Below, piece by piece: positions 16,397-25,871 of a stretch of DNA of 64,000 nucleotides. The DNA lies in NCBI RefSeq assembly GCF_000300995.1, contig NZ_AMRJ01000004.1:121073-185072 (forward strand). Direction: 5' to 3'. The position numbers were made by a program, and so were the translations under genes. This stretch comes from Alcanivorax hongdengensis A-11-3. Lineage in GTDB: Bacteria > Pseudomonadota > Gammaproteobacteria > Pseudomonadales > Alcanivoracaceae. Under the pieces are notes generated by a model that worked only from the letters and a program-made list of their open reading frames with translations, made no database searches and had not been told where the DNA came from. Positions within the stretch are counted from its first letter, which is position 1, and each line of letters begins with the position of its first letter.

Positions 16397-19015
16397 CTAT
16401 GAACGGTCTGTGAGAATGCGGGACAGTACTTCTGACAGGTTTGCCGAGGCCTTCTGCTGCACGCCCTGCAGCCCCTTTTCCAGCATGGCCTGGCGCTGCG
16501 GCTCGAGACGACGCAGACGGGCGGCACCATTGGCCAGCCGCGCGGCCACCTGCGGATTGATGGCATCCAGGCGTGCCAGCGCCTCACAGAAGAAGCGGTA
16601 GCCCTGCCCGTCGGCGGCATGAAAGGCCACCGGGTTGGCATTGACCAGGGTTCCCACCAGCGCCCGCACCCGATTGGGCAGGGTCCACTCGAAGGCCGGG
16701 TGGTCCAGCAAGGCGCTGGCCACCGACACCGTGTCTTCCCCCGGACAGGTCGCCTGTACGGCAAACCACTGGTCCATAACCAGCGCTTCGCCCTGCCAGC
16801 GCGCGGCAAAATCTGCCAGCGCCTGGTCGGCACCGGGCAGCCCGTGGTGCACCAGCAGGCGCAGGGCACCCAGCTCCTCGGTCATGCAAAGGGGATGACC
16901 GAACAACTCGCCGACGGTCTCGGTGACGCCGGCGCTCCCGGCAGCAGCCAGATACCCCAGCGCCAGCAGACGCATCTGACGGCCACCAATGGCGTCGCCC
17001 TCCATGCTGAAATCCTGCCGCTGCCAGGCCTGTTGCTGGGCCTGCCACTGTTCCTCCAGTACTTGCCCCAGAGCGCCAGTCAGCGCACGGCGAGCCTGAT
17101 GCACGGCGCGCGGATCAAGGGGCGAATGCCGGTCCCCCAGCGCCACCTCGGTGGGCAGCGTCAGTAACAGCGCCGCCTGGGCCGGATCTTCCTTGGCTCG
17201 CTCGATCACTCGCTCCAGTACCGGCTTGAGGGCAAGCGCTTCCGATTGCGCCTGACCGGGGTCGCCAACCAGACGATCCAGGGCCGAGAAATACAACCGC
17301 TGGGCAGCATTCCAGCGACAATAACCATCACTGTCATGGGCCAGCAGCGTGGCCAGCTGCGCCTCGGTATAGGGATAGTCCAGCACCACCGGTGCGGAAA
17401 AACCGCGCAGTAGCGACGGCGTCACCGCCTCCGGCACGGCAAAACGGAAGCTCTGCTCCGACTGGTCCACAATCACTACGGTTTCGCGGTTGCCCTGCTC
17501 GTCCATGGCCACGGCCTGACCGTTACTATCCAGCAATGCCAGTTTCACCGGGATCACCAGCGGGGCCTTGTCCGGCTGACCCGGTGTGGCCGGGGTATGC
17601 TGACGAACATGCAGGGTGTACTGACCTTCATGATATTCATCAGTGACCGTCAGCACCGGCGTGCCGGCCTGGCTGTACCAGCGCTTGAACTGGGAAAGGT
17701 CCAGGCCGGACTCGGCTTCCATGCAGGCAACAAAATCATCACAAGTCACCGCCTGGCCATCGAACTGCTCGAAATAGCGGTCACTGGCTCGCCGGAAGGC
17801 CTCGGGGCCCAGCAGGTTATACTGCATGCGCACGATTTCCGCGCCCTTCTCGTAGATGGTCAGGGTGTAGAAATTATCGATTTTCTGATATTCCGCCGGG
17901 CGCACCGGATGGGCCATGGGCCCCTGGTCTTCGGGGAACTGGTGGTTGACCAGAAAATCCACGTCCTCGACCCGCTTGACCGCGGCGGAGTTCATATCCG
18001 CGGAAAAGCTCTGGTCACGGAACACGGTAAAGCCTTCCTTGAGGCTGAGCTGAAACCAGTCGCGGCAAGTGACGCGGTTACCGGACCAGTTATGGAAGTA
18101 CTCGTGGGCGACCACCGACTCCACCCGCTGGAAGCCGGCGTCGGTGGTGGTATCCGGGTGCGCCAGCACGCAGGCGGTATTAAAGATATTGAGCCCCTTG
18201 TTCTCCATGGCGCCCATGTTGAAGTGGCTCACCGCCACAATCATGTAGATATCCAGATCGTACTCGCGGCCATAGGTCTGCTCGTCCCAGCGCATGGCAT
18301 TTTTCAGCGATTGCATGGCGTGGTCGAGCTTGTCCAGGTCACGGTGTTCGGCGTAAAGGCGCAGCGCCACCGGACGCCCGGAAGCGGTGTTAAAACTGTC
18401 CTCCAGGCAGGCCAGGTCGCCGGCCACCAGGGCAAACAGATAACAGGGCTTGGGGAAAGGGTCATCCCAGGTCACCCAGTGACGTGTGCCCTCCTCGCCC
18501 CAGTCCACCGGATTGCCGTTGGACAACAGCAACGGGTAGGTCGCCTTGTCCGCGTGCACCGTGGTGGTAAACCGGGCCAGCACATCCGGGCGATCCGGGA
18601 AAAAGGTAATACGGCGAAAACCCTCCGCTTCACACTGGGTGCAGACCATGCCGTTGGACTGGTAAAGCCCTTCCAGCGCGGTGTTCTTCTCCGGCTCGAT
18701 GGTCACCACCGAGGTCAACACACACTGGGCCGGCAGATCGCGCACTGTCAGAAGATGGCCATCATAGTGGTAGCTGTCCTGCGTCAGTGTTTCGCCATCC
18801 AGGTTCAGCGATTCAATCACCAGCGCTTCACCATTGAGTACCAGTTCGCCGGCCGGCTGGTCAGAATCCGGGTTATGTTGCAGCTGCAGCTCACTGGTGA
18901 CCCGGGTCTGGCCCGGATGAATATCCACATCCAGTGTCACTTGCTCAACCCGGTAAACCGGCGGCTGGTAATCCGCCAGGCGAGTGGTGGTGATCGCTGT
19001 ATTTGCACCTTCCAT
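16397..19015 (-). CDS. pepN: Aminopeptidase N (M1 family)
   Basis: Cytoplasmic zinc metallopeptidase that removes N-terminal residues from peptides during protein turnover. From the chosen ATG (19013-19015, GGAG 8 nt upstream) the protein is 872 residues, the normal length for gammaproteobacterial PepN. Motifs: exopeptidase GAMEN at residues 268-272, zinc site HEYFHNW beginning at 304 with the third ligand Glu327 (LSLKEG), and TALEGLYQSNGMVCTQCEAEGFRRITFFPDRPDVLA, which is diagnostic for the PepN subgroup. The C-terminal helical domain is complete. Confidence 0.96.
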   Translation of the reverse strand: MEGANTAITTTRLADYQPPVYRVEQVTLDVDIHPGQTRVTSELQLQHNPDSDQPAGELVLNGEALVIESLNLDGETLTQDSYHYDGHLLTVRDLPAQCVLTSVVTIEPEKNTALEGLYQSNGMVCTQCEAEGFRRITFFPDRPDVLARFTTTVHADKATYPLLLSNGNPVDWGEEGTRHWVTWDDPFPKPCYLFALVAGDLACLEDSFNTASGRPVALRLYAEHRDLDKLDHAMQSLKNAMRWDEQTYGREYDLDIYMIVAVSHFNMGAMENKGLNIFNTACVLAHPDTTTDAGFQRVESVVAHEYFHNWSGNRVTCRDWFQLSLKEGFTVFRDQSFSADMNSAAVKRVEDVDFLVNHQFPEDQGPMAHPVRPAEYQKIDNFYTLTIYEKGAEIVRMQYNLLGPEAFRRASDRYFEQFDGQAVTCDDFVACMEAESGLDLSQFKRWYSQAGTPVLTVTDEYHEGQYTLHVRQHTPATPGQPDKAPLVIPVKLALLDSNGQAVAMDEQGNRETVVIVDQSEQSFRFAVPEAVTPSLLRGFSAPVVLDYPYTEAQLATLLAHDSDGYCRWNAAQRLYFSALDRLVGDPGQAQSEALALKPVLERVIERAKEDPAQAALLLTLPTEVALGDRHSPLDPRAVHQARRALTGALGQVLEEQWQAQQQAWQRQDFSMEGDAIGGRQMRLLALGYLAAAGSAGVTETVGELFGHPLCMTEELGALRLLVHHGLPGADQALADFAARWQGEALVMDQWFAVQATCPGEDTVSVASALLDHPAFEWTLPNRVRALVGTLVNANPVAFHAADGQGYRFFCEALARLDAINPQVAARLANGAARLRRLEPQRQAMLEKGLQGVQQKASANLSEVLSRILTDRS

Positions 19016-19080
19016 AACCCTACTCCAGACAATCCAGGTTGTGCCGCCCTTCACCGGACGGCCATGTCGCTATCCCAAAA

Positions 19081-19112
19081 CAACAACACCCCGACAGAGC
19101 GGGGTGTTGTTG
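19081..19112 (-). terminator. Strong terminator after the lipase-type gene
   Basis: Perfect 13-bp stem (19081-19093 with 19100-19112), loop ACAGAG. On the minus strand it is followed by TTTTGGG. It lies 34 bp past the stop of the lipoprotein gene and upstream of pepN. Confidence 0.8.
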
Positions 19113-19145
19113 ATAATGCCATTTGTGGTGCTGAAGTTCAGCTCA

Positions 19146-21668
19146 CTATGGCGCGGGCACCTGGATAAACGATGCCGCCGTATTGCTGCCACCCGGCGCC
19201 GAGCCAACCGCCAAAGAACTGGCTGGTGACAGCACGAAAGTGACCGCTTCCGTTTGCAACTCGGCCGTCGCCAGCTTATCACTGGCTTTACTGTCACCCT
19301 CTTCATCCGGGTAAGTCGTCAATAGAGAAGCATGCTGGCCGATCTTCAGATTAACCAACAATCTTGGTCCCGGATCAGATGCAGTCAAATCATACCCACC
19401 TGCGCCGACCTGAGTTGTGTCCAGCAACTTCGCCAAGGCAGTCACACCAGCCAACGGTGCACCCTCTGCCACGGGGGGAACGACCTGATCAGGCAGCGGC
19501 GTATCGCTTTCACCCAGGCCGGAGGTATCGGTATCACCACCACCGACAATCTGCTGCACCAGCACCGGCATCCCCAACCCGGCACCGGACAGGGTGTCAC
19601 CGACCAGGGTCTGGGCGAAGTTCAACGGATCCCCGGAGGCCACGGTGCTCTGGGCCACATAGAGGAACTTCTCGTAATCCGAGGTATGCGGCTTCACACC
19701 ACTGACGGCCAGGCCAGCCTGGATGCGCGGTGCGAAGGTCGGCGAATTGTTGAGAATCTGCGTCACCTGAGAGCCACCAGAGGAAACCAGCAACCCTTTG
19801 AGGGGATTCAGGTTGGAAACAAAGGAAGCCCCCGTCGCTGAATTAATTTGCTGTAGAGAAGCGATCGCCTGCTGGTTGGCAGAGGCGAATACGGTGCCGA
19901 CAATACCACCCAGCGATACACCAATGACCTTCACATTGTCCAGATCAAGGGTGCCATTGCCGTCGATATTCAAATCACTAATCGCCCCCAGGCTGGCATT
20001 CAGGTTCATCAGGTCCATGACACTCTCGCGCAGGTTATCGCGGGTGTTGGGCAGGTTGGCCAGGTTGATGAACCAACTGCCGGAACCATCAAAGTCATCG
20101 GAAGGGTTAGCAAAATTCATCGGGGCAGGATTGCCAGCGGCATCCTGAACTATCTCGAAATGACGTTCATGGGGAGCATTGTCAGGGTAGATTTCACTAT
20201 AGCTTTTCCCGTTTACGGGATTAACGCCGTGCTCCACGTTCAGCACATTGACAAAATCACTGTTGGCCGGCACCCCATGCATGGGCAGATCAATGGCTAC
20301 GGTTGCCACACACTTGGTCGCCAGAGAGTGGGCCAGGGCAATCACCGAGGTACGGTCACTGGTAATGCCATGAACATAGATCACTACCGGGTAACCGGTG
20401 TTATCCCGCACATTGGCACAGGAGGCACCACCGAGTTCGCTGGGCGTCTGTGTCGCATCCGGCAGGGTGACCTGCAGGGGCACATCCTCGATACCGGTCT
20501 TGGCAGCAAACGGATAGCGGTAGGTCACATTGTAGGAACCATCCACATCCTGAGGCGGAACGCCCGCACCCAGCTGGCTGCCCAGCACCTGGTCCGCATT
20601 CCAGCTTTTCTGCAGGAAGCTGTAATCGGAGGCCGCTGCCGGCGCGCTAAGGTAATAAGGCAGCTTGATATAGCCGGTGTACAGCTTGCCACCGCCACTT
20701 AGCTGTCCCTGGGTCAGTGTGCCGAAATCCACACCGCTCATGGCACTGACGCCAAGATCGCGCGCCTTGGGGGTGCTCAGCAACCCGCCCATTTCCAGAT
20801 TACCGGCATTGGTCACCGCATTGGCAGGCGGTACACCCGCGTCAACCTGCGCTTTCACCACCGCCGCCCTCGGCGCACCCATGGCCACCAGCGGGGCAAC
20901 CGGATCCGTGGTGGTAAAGGTGTAGGAAATCACCACGGAATCCTTGGCCGCCTGATCCGCAGGATTGCCCTTCATTACCGCCGCCGCCAGCGCTTCCCAG
21001 CCATGCACGGCCTTCTGTACCGACTGCAAACTGTCAATCAGGCTGCTGTCGTCCGGCCCGCCCAGCAAATCATACTGGTACGAGGCTTCCATCGGGTCAC
21101 CTTGCTCATCGCGCAGGCCATTGGTGATGAATACCAGGTACTTGGTCTTGGCCAGCAAAGGCTGCTCGGGGATAACACGCAACACATTGTTGGTGCCGCC
21201 ATCCAGTGATTCGACCGACGCGCTGTAGGCAGGCTGGTGACTGGCATCCGAGTCAGGCGCGAAGTTAGCGGTAATCGGCAAGGCATCATCGTCTGAGGTC
21301 GCCAATGGCACCAGATAGACATTAGGGGTACAGGAGCCATCCGAAGGCACGCAAACGGAAGCCGGATCAATAGCATCGCCTTCGAAGGCGATATCGAAAT
21401 AGGCCGAAGTGGAAAAACCATCCAGCTTGTTCAGCGCTGCGGTGACCGGGTTGGTGGCCACGCCCACATCTGCGGTGCCATCGGTACTACCCGCAAAAAC
21501 CAGATCCGTATTCAATGGCAACTGACTTGCTGCCGGGTTGAAAACCGGATGAGTCCCGACCCGGGTGGACCCGATGCTCTGATCAGGTACCGATGAATCA
21601 CTACCGCCGCCGCAGGCGGCCAATGCCATGGCAACCGCCAGTGGCAGGACTTTCTTGTAATTTCCCAT
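19146..21668 (-). CDS. Surface lipase/lysophospholipase lipoprotein (VolA, Pla-1/cef family)
   Basis: 840-residue lipoprotein: MGNYKKVLPLAVAMALAAC has a lipobox LAAC with Cys19, followed by Gly (no inner-membrane retention Asp), so outer-membrane or surface location is likely. The N-terminal half matches the 'bacterial virulence factor lipase N-terminal' region (VFNPAASQLPLNTDLVF, TKYLVFITNGLRDEQGDPM). The C-terminal half is an alpha/beta hydrolase with YPVVIYVHGITSDRTS (oxyanion region) and nucleophile serine in VIGVSLGGIVG. Vibrio VolA and Aeromonas Pla-1 of this family cleave lysophospholipid or triacylglycerol to release fatty acids, fitting a lipid-feeding organism. GGGAG is 7 nt from the ATG and lies in a hairpin loop. 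Confidence 0.88.
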   Translation of the reverse strand: MGNYKKVLPLAVAMALAACGGGSDSSVPDQSIGSTRVGTHPVFNPAASQLPLNTDLVFAGSTDGTADVGVATNPVTAALNKLDGFSTSAYFDIAFEGDAIDPASVCVPSDGSCTPNVYLVPLATSDDDALPITANFAPDSDASHQPAYSASVESLDGGTNNVLRVIPEQPLLAKTKYLVFITNGLRDEQGDPMEASYQYDLLGGPDDSSLIDSLQSVQKAVHGWEALAAAVMKGNPADQAAKDSVVISYTFTTTDPVAPLVAMGAPRAAVVKAQVDAGVPPANAVTNAGNLEMGGLLSTPKARDLGVSAMSGVDFGTLTQGQLSGGGKLYTGYIKLPYYLSAPAAASDYSFLQKSWNADQVLGSQLGAGVPPQDVDGSYNVTYRYPFAAKTGIEDVPLQVTLPDATQTPSELGGASCANVRDNTGYPVVIYVHGITSDRTSVIALAHSLATKCVATVAIDLPMHGVPANSDFVNVLNVEHGVNPVNGKSYSEIYPDNAPHERHFEIVQDAAGNPAPMNFANPSDDFDGSGSWFINLANLPNTRDNLRESVMDLMNLNASLGAISDLNIDGNGTLDLDNVKVIGVSLGGIVGTVFASANQQAIASLQQINSATGASFVSNLNPLKGLLVSSGGSQVTQILNNSPTFAPRIQAGLAVSGVKPHTSDYEKFLYVAQSTVASGDPLNFAQTLVGDTLSGAGLGMPVLVQQIVGGGDTDTSGLGESDTPLPDQVVPPVAEGAPLAGVTALAKLLDTTQVGAGGYDLTASDPGPRLLVNLKIGQHASLLTTYPDEEGDSKASDKLATAELQTEAVTFVLSPASSLAVGSAPGGSNTAASFIQVPAP

Positions 21669-21669
21669 G

Positions 21670-21685
21670 GGTTTCTCCCGAAACC
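21670..21685 (-). promoter_or_regulatory. Hairpin presenting the lipase Shine-Dalgarno in a GNRA loop
   Basis: On the minus strand GGTTTC-GGGA-GAAACC forms a perfect 6-bp stem with a GGGA tetraloop, one base before the ATG at 21668. The Shine-Dalgarno GGGAG is the loop itself plus the first base of the 3' arm. It could modulate translation. Confidence 0.55.
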
Positions 21686-21904
21686 AGTGCTTATTTTTTT
21701 ATATAAAGACCCAGGTTTCTGTCTGCATGCGCAAGCAGGGCAGCCAAACCTGACTAGGAAGAATACATGATCAGGCTCGGCAGCACCAAAGTATTAAGCC
21801 ATGCCAGAGTGTATTTTTTACACGAGAAAAGAGAAATAAACGACGACCAGCGAGTCACGGGGCAGACGGCCGGTAGCGAGTCGCCGAATGCCCCTGCCCT
21901 GACG

Positions 21905-22177
21905 CTACTGAAGGGTATCCGGCCCCTTGATGGTAACCGGTTGCTCCCGGTCGGCATCCTCCTGACTCTTGCAGGCCTGCTCCATGTAACCGGTGCGTTG
22001 CTCCTCGGGCAGATTACGACTTTCCCAAGCAATCACCGCCTGCAGGCACAGCGCTTTCTGCTCCGGTGACAGGGTGCGCCCGTCCGGCCAGCGCCCCAGC
22101 TCGATGGCACGCCGCATATTCTGGTAGACCTCCGGCGTCATGCTGGCGATCAGATCATCAAAACTCTGGTAGTTCAT
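21905..22177 (-). CDS. DUF1315 (YeaC-like) protein
   Basis: 90-residue cytoplasmic protein beginning MNYQSFDDLIASMTPEVYQNMRRAIELGRWPDGRTLSPEQK and continuing LCLQAVIAWESRNLPEEQRTGYM, the full YeaC/DUF1315 signature. Function unknown; in many gammaproteobacteria it is a stand-alone conserved gene. No strong Shine-Dalgarno is visible before the ATG. The C-terminal 20 residues (acidic then VTIKGPDTLQ) are variable in the family. Confidence 0.87.
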   Translation of the reverse strand: MNYQSFDDLIASMTPEVYQNMRRAIELGRWPDGRTLSPEQKALCLQAVIAWESRNLPEEQRTGYMEQACKSQEDADREQPVTIKGPDTLQ

Positions 22178-22232
22178 AACACTAACTCATTAACAGGTCA
22201 CAACAGGCAGCACGGGAAGCCACTGCCAGGAC

Positions 22233-22288
22233 TGTGGAAGCTTGCCTGCAAAAGACCTTGCCCCTTCGCGTGCAAGCACGCTCCTACA
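22233..22288. repeat. REP-like inverted repeat, copy 1
   Basis: Begins TGTGGAAGCTTGCCTGCAA and ends CGTGCAAGCACGCTCCTACA; imperfect inverted ends of a REP-type unit. Lies downstream of nadK and upstream of DUF1315, a typical intergenic site. Related copies are at 22305-22363 and 52383-52440. Confidence 0.8.
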
Positions 22289-22304
22289 GAATCCATACCC
22301 ATAC

Positions 22305-22363
22305 TGTGGGAGCTTGCTTGCAAGCGAAGGGAGCTCGGGTTCGCGTGCAAGCACGCTCCCACA
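22305..22363. repeat. REP-like inverted repeat, copy 2
   Basis: Begins TGTGGGAGCTTGCTTGCAAG and ends CGTGCAAGCACGCTCCCACA. It is 16 bp from copy 1 in the same orientation, forming a pair (BIME-like arrangement), and ends 13 bp before the nadK stop. Confidence 0.82.
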
Positions 22364-22375
22364 TAAAACCGCCCC

Positions 22376-23287
22376 TCAATTACCATCGCCGGGACGGGTA
22401 CTCCAGCCCAGCTTGGACCGGCAGGCCTGATAGAAATCATGGCCTGGCGGGTGAATCAAATGCAGCCGGTGGGGGCGCTTGCGAATGGCGATCACGTCAT
22501 CCACCTGCAGGCGAATCCCCTCGGTGCCGTCACAGCTGACCAACGGGCGCACCTTCTCGGTGGTGATGTGAATCTTGATCTCGCTGTCACCGGCCACCAC
22601 CAGGGGGCGGCTGGTCAGGGTATGAGGATTGAGCGGCACCATTACCATGGCATCCAGCTTGGGGTGCATGATGGGGCCGCCACCGGACAGGGCATAGGCC
22701 GTTGAGCCGGTGGGCGTGGAAATAATCAGACCGTCGGAGCGCTGGCCATAGACAAAATGCCCATCAATCATCAGCTCGAAATCAATCATGTGGACACTGT
22801 CACCGGACAACAGCACCACATCATTCAGGGCGCACCCCTCGCCCACCACGGATTTACCCCGGCGCACTTCCATATCCAGCAGAAAACGTTTTTCAGTGGT
22901 GTACTCGCCATCCAGCACCTGCCCGACCCGGCTTTCGATTTCCGAGGGCAGAATGTCGGTGAGAAAACCCAGGTGGCCACGGTTAACACCCAGCACCGGC
23001 ACATCATAACGGGACAGGGTGCGTGCGGCGCCCAGCAGGCTGCCATCGCCACCGACCACGATAATCAAATCGCAGGATTCGCCCATCTGGGCGGCGGAGG
23101 CGGCCTGCAGCCCCATTTCGGAGAGACTGTCGGCGATCTTGCGGTCAAGAATCACGGTACAGTCGCGGCCATGCAGAAAGTGGATCAGCTGGCGCATGGA
23201 ATACAACGCCTGCTCGCTCTCGGAACGGGCAACCAGGCCGATATTGCGCCACTTGTTACTAAAGGAAGTCTCTTGCGACACGGTCAT
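22376..23287 (-). CDS. nadK: NAD kinase
   Basis: Phosphorylates NAD to NADP. The GGDG catalytic/ATP motif is in DLIIVVGGDGSLLGAAR. The conserved block LGVNRGHLGFLTDI, the NE/D-like region ALNDVVLLSG and STPTGSTAYALSGGGPIMHP are also present, all family hallmarks. From the ATG at 23285-23287 the protein is 303 residues, close to the ~295 usual; a start 21 nt further upstream is equally possible as neither has a clear Shine-Dalgarno. The gene sits 55 bp after the CNB-rhodanese gene on the same strand. Confidence 0.95.
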   Translation of the reverse strand: MTVSQETSFSNKWRNIGLVARSESEQALYSMRQLIHFLHGRDCTVILDRKIADSLSEMGLQAASAAQMGESCDLIIVVGGDGSLLGAARTLSRYDVPVLGVNRGHLGFLTDILPSEIESRVGQVLDGEYTTEKRFLLDMEVRRGKSVVGEGCALNDVVLLSGDSVHMIDFELMIDGHFVYGQRSDGLIISTPTGSTAYALSGGGPIMHPKLDAMVMVPLNPHTLTSRPLVVAGDSEIKIHITTEKVRPLVSCDGTEGIRLQVDDVIAIRKRPHRLHLIHPPGHDFYQACRSKLGWSTRPGDGN

Positions 23288-23341
23288 CCTGGGCAGCCGC
23301 AGCTGCATCCGGTGGAGGAGCCTGCCGCAGGCGGCAGTCTC

Positions 23342-24412
23342 CTAGGTCAGGTATTCGTTCAGGGTAGCAGCATTGCTGTTAAGGCCGCCATCCAGCACGA
23401 TCACATCCAAACCCGCGTTTTTTAACAGAAACGCCGCCGTGGCGCTACGTCGACCGGTGTCGCAGTAGGCAATATAGGTCTTGCCCGGGTCCAGCAACCG
23501 GGACTTGAGGCGAAGCACATTGAGGGGCATGTTGGTGGCGCCCACCAGATGCTGTTGGTCAAACTCGTCACTGGTACGCACATCCAGCCACCAGGCGCCT
23601 TTCTCGGCCACACCCAGCACTTCGTCTGCGGGTAACGTGTTGATGATGGGTTCGCGCAACAGGGCATCGAAGTCCTTGCGATCCAGACGCATCAACACCC
23701 CATCGGTGGCCATGGTCACGGTGGCATTACGCGGCTTGCCCGACAGCAGCGCCTCTTCACCAAACCACTGGCCTTCTTCGAGCATGGCCACGGGCGTCGC
23801 TTCCGGCGCATCACCAATGCTGATGGCTACCTCGCAGACCCCTTCCTTGAGAATGTAGCAGCAATCCGCCTCTTCCCCCTGGCGGATAATCACATCCCCC
23901 TCTTTGTGGCGCTGGGCGCGCAGACGTCGAAAGATTTCCAGGATGTTGGTAGGCGGCACCCGGTGGAACAACTTGGACTTGAGCAGCCGGATCATCCACT
24001 CGCGGTCATTCTGATAGGCCGCATTGGCATTGATATCGAGAATCACGTAACCGGCGGACTGATCCCAGGAAAGGATGGTATCCAGGCGGAAGCTGTCAAA
24101 ACGGACCACGCTGACCTCCCCCACGGCCCTGGCGGTACTGCGACGCGGCTGCACATGCTCCAGCGGGTGCCAGGATGCGGTGTCCCCGGCACTGACCACC
24201 TGCACCTCACCGCTCTCGTCGGTGAGTTCCACCTTGCCACTGAGCAGGTAGATGGTGGTGTTGTCCTCGTCACCCATGGAGAACAGGACATCGCCGGCCT
24301 GAAAGCGGCAGACCTCCTGCTGATCCAGTAACCAGTCCAGCTGATCCCCCGACAACGCATTCACCGGCACGAAGGTTTGCAGCAGATTCTTGTCAATGGA
24401 TTCCTGCGCCAT
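23342..24412 (-). CDS. Double cyclic-nucleotide-binding domain protein fused to rhodanese
   Basis: 356 residues. A first CRP-like beta-roll (about 25-115) has a degenerate phosphate cassette. A second (about 145-250) keeps FGEEALLSGKPRNATV (217-232), close to the consensus that binds cAMP. The C-terminal rhodanese domain (about 260-356) has WWLDVRTSDEFDQQHLVGATNMPL and the active-site loop YCDTGRRS with Cys317. No DNA-binding domain. The start (24410-24412) has GGGAGG upstream. The fusion suggests a sulfur-relay or redox activity gated by a small ligand, but neither ligand nor partner is known. Similar CNB-CNB-rhodanese proteins occur in marine gammaproteobacteria. Confidence 0.85.
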   Translation of the reverse strand: MAQESIDKNLLQTFVPVNALSGDQLDWLLDQQEVCRFQAGDVLFSMGDEDNTTIYLLSGKVELTDESGEVQVVSAGDTASWHPLEHVQPRRSTARAVGEVSVVRFDSFRLDTILSWDQSAGYVILDINANAAYQNDREWMIRLLKSKLFHRVPPTNILEIFRRLRAQRHKEGDVIIRQGEEADCCYILKEGVCEVAISIGDAPEATPVAMLEEGQWFGEEALLSGKPRNATVTMATDGVLMRLDRKDFDALLREPIINTLPADEVLGVAEKGAWWLDVRTSDEFDQQHLVGATNMPLNVLRLKSRLLDPGKTYIAYCDTGRRSATAAFLLKNAGLDVIVLDGGLNSNAATLNEYLT

Positions 24413-24515
24413 GCAGCGCCTCCCGTCTTCTTGTTGTTCAACCCCGATTTTCTTACCTGCCTGCAAGAACCTTACCAGCTTTGTAAGAAAATATTCTTAT
24501 ATGACCTTTGACCCG

Positions 24516-25871
24516 CTAGCGAAAACGCAGCACGTTATCGATGGCAGAATCCGAACGGCAATTCGGGCAGCGGTTGGAGTTGCAATCAGAGACACCGGGC
24601 TTGAACTGGTTGGGCACTTCCACCCGGATCACCCGCTTGCCGCAGGGGCTTTCATCGCTGCCCACCGGCACCTGGCAGACCGGATTCTCATAGTGAGCCA
24701 GCCAGGCCCGGTAATGGTCTTCGGTAACCAGACACTTTCGCGCGGCAAAGGCGATGGGGTTGTCCATGTAGTTGGCCACCTGATCCGCCGATACGGAAAT
24801 ATGGCCGGCACCGGGGTGGAAGGCGATAAAGCTCAGGCCCAGATCTTCCAGTTTCTCCAGCACTTTCTGGGCGCCACTGTTGGCGATCTTGCCCTGGTTG
24901 CGCTTGAGTTCGCTGATTTCCTCGCGCAGCTGGCCGATCACGTCGTCCCGGGTGAGCACCTCCATCTCGCGGCTGTGCATCTCTTCGGCCATTTTGGCGC
25001 GTTCTTCTTCCAGGCGCTGCTCCAGAGCCAGCTTGTACTGCTCGGTGAGCACTTCCAGCTCACTGCCCTGATCGGCATGTTCGCGATTTTTCTCTTCCAG
25101 GCTGCCGGTCAGGGAAATCACCTGCCCCTTGAGTGAATCGTTCTGCTCGCGCAGGGCCACATTCTGGGACTTGAGCGTCTTGAACTGGGTCAGCACCTTT
25201 TCCAGCTGGGCATTGAGGATTTCCTCTTTTTGCTGGGCGCTGTAACGCAGCTTGCCCACCTCTTCCTGGTGGCTGGTTTCCAGGGTCTGCACACGCAGGC
25301 GCAGCTCCTTGATGATGCGGGCCAGTCGCACTCGCTCGGCGTCGTCCCGGGCCGCCGCGGGGGCCGCCTCCGGCGCTACCACCGGCGCCGACATGGTCGG
25401 TACCGACGGGGCATCCAGCTCATCATCCATCTCCAGCCCCATCTTCGGGCCGCGCTCGCGGATGGTATCGCGGATGGCGATAAAGTCATTGGCGCCGGGC
25501 TTCATGCTCGGGTCCCAGAGCTGGTCCTGGTGCCAGGCCACCGGGCACTGGCTGCGGCAGGCCAGACGGATCGGCCCGGCTCCCATGTCCGGCCCCTGAC
25601 CGGCATGCTCGGCCAGGTGACGCAACGGTACATTCCAGCTGGTATCCGCCATGCCGTCTTCATCAAAATCAATGGTAAACAGCACCATGGAACGGACCTT
25701 TAACTGGCCGTTCACCAGGCAGTAGGCACCCCGCATTTCCTTGTCGGCAAACTCGGGCACACCCACCATACCGTCCAGAATCGCCTCGAAATCCGCGTAC
25801 AACATGCTCTTGCAGATGCCCCGATGGTCAAAAAAAAGTATCGCCTCCGAGGTCACTGAGGATGCTGCCAT
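24516..25871 (-). CDS. Long coiled-coil protein with C-terminal Cys cluster, unknown function
   Basis: 451 residues, no signal peptide or membrane helix. The N-terminal ~150 residues form a globular domain (SEAILFFDHRGICKSML..., with FTIDFDEDGMADTSWNVPL). An Ala/Pro-rich linker follows, then a continuous coiled coil from about 190 to 345 (heptads such as LEKVLTQFKTLKSQNVALREQ). A C-terminal domain has CQVPVGSDESPCGK and DCNSNRCPNC, a four- or five-Cys cluster suggesting a zinc ribbon. I do not recognise a named family. The start at 25869-25871 has GGAAGG upstream. It ends about 100 bp before the CNB-rhodanese gene on the same strand, with no terminator seen between, so co-transcription is possible. 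Confidence 0.75.
   Translation of the reverse strand: MAASSVTSEAILFFDHRGICKSMLYADFEAILDGMVGVPEFADKEMRGAYCLVNGQLKVRSMVLFTIDFDEDGMADTSWNVPLRHLAEHAGQGPDMGAGPIRLACRSQCPVAWHQDQLWDPSMKPGANDFIAIRDTIRERGPKMGLEMDDELDAPSVPTMSAPVVAPEAAPAAARDDAERVRLARIIKELRLRVQTLETSHQEEVGKLRYSAQQKEEILNAQLEKVLTQFKTLKSQNVALREQNDSLKGQVISLTGSLEEKNREHADQGSELEVLTEQYKLALEQRLEEERAKMAEEMHSREMEVLTRDDVIGQLREEISELKRNQGKIANSGAQKVLEKLEDLGLSFIAFHPGAGHISVSADQVANYMDNPIAFAARKCLVTEDHYRAWLAHYENPVCQVPVGSDESPCGKRVIRVEVPNQFKPGVSDCNSNRCPNCRSDSAIDNVLRFR

Noticed and set aside
22234..22539. Open frames across the REP-like repeats, on either strand
   Set aside because: The reading frames are produced by the repeats; they overlap the end of nadK and lack start signals.
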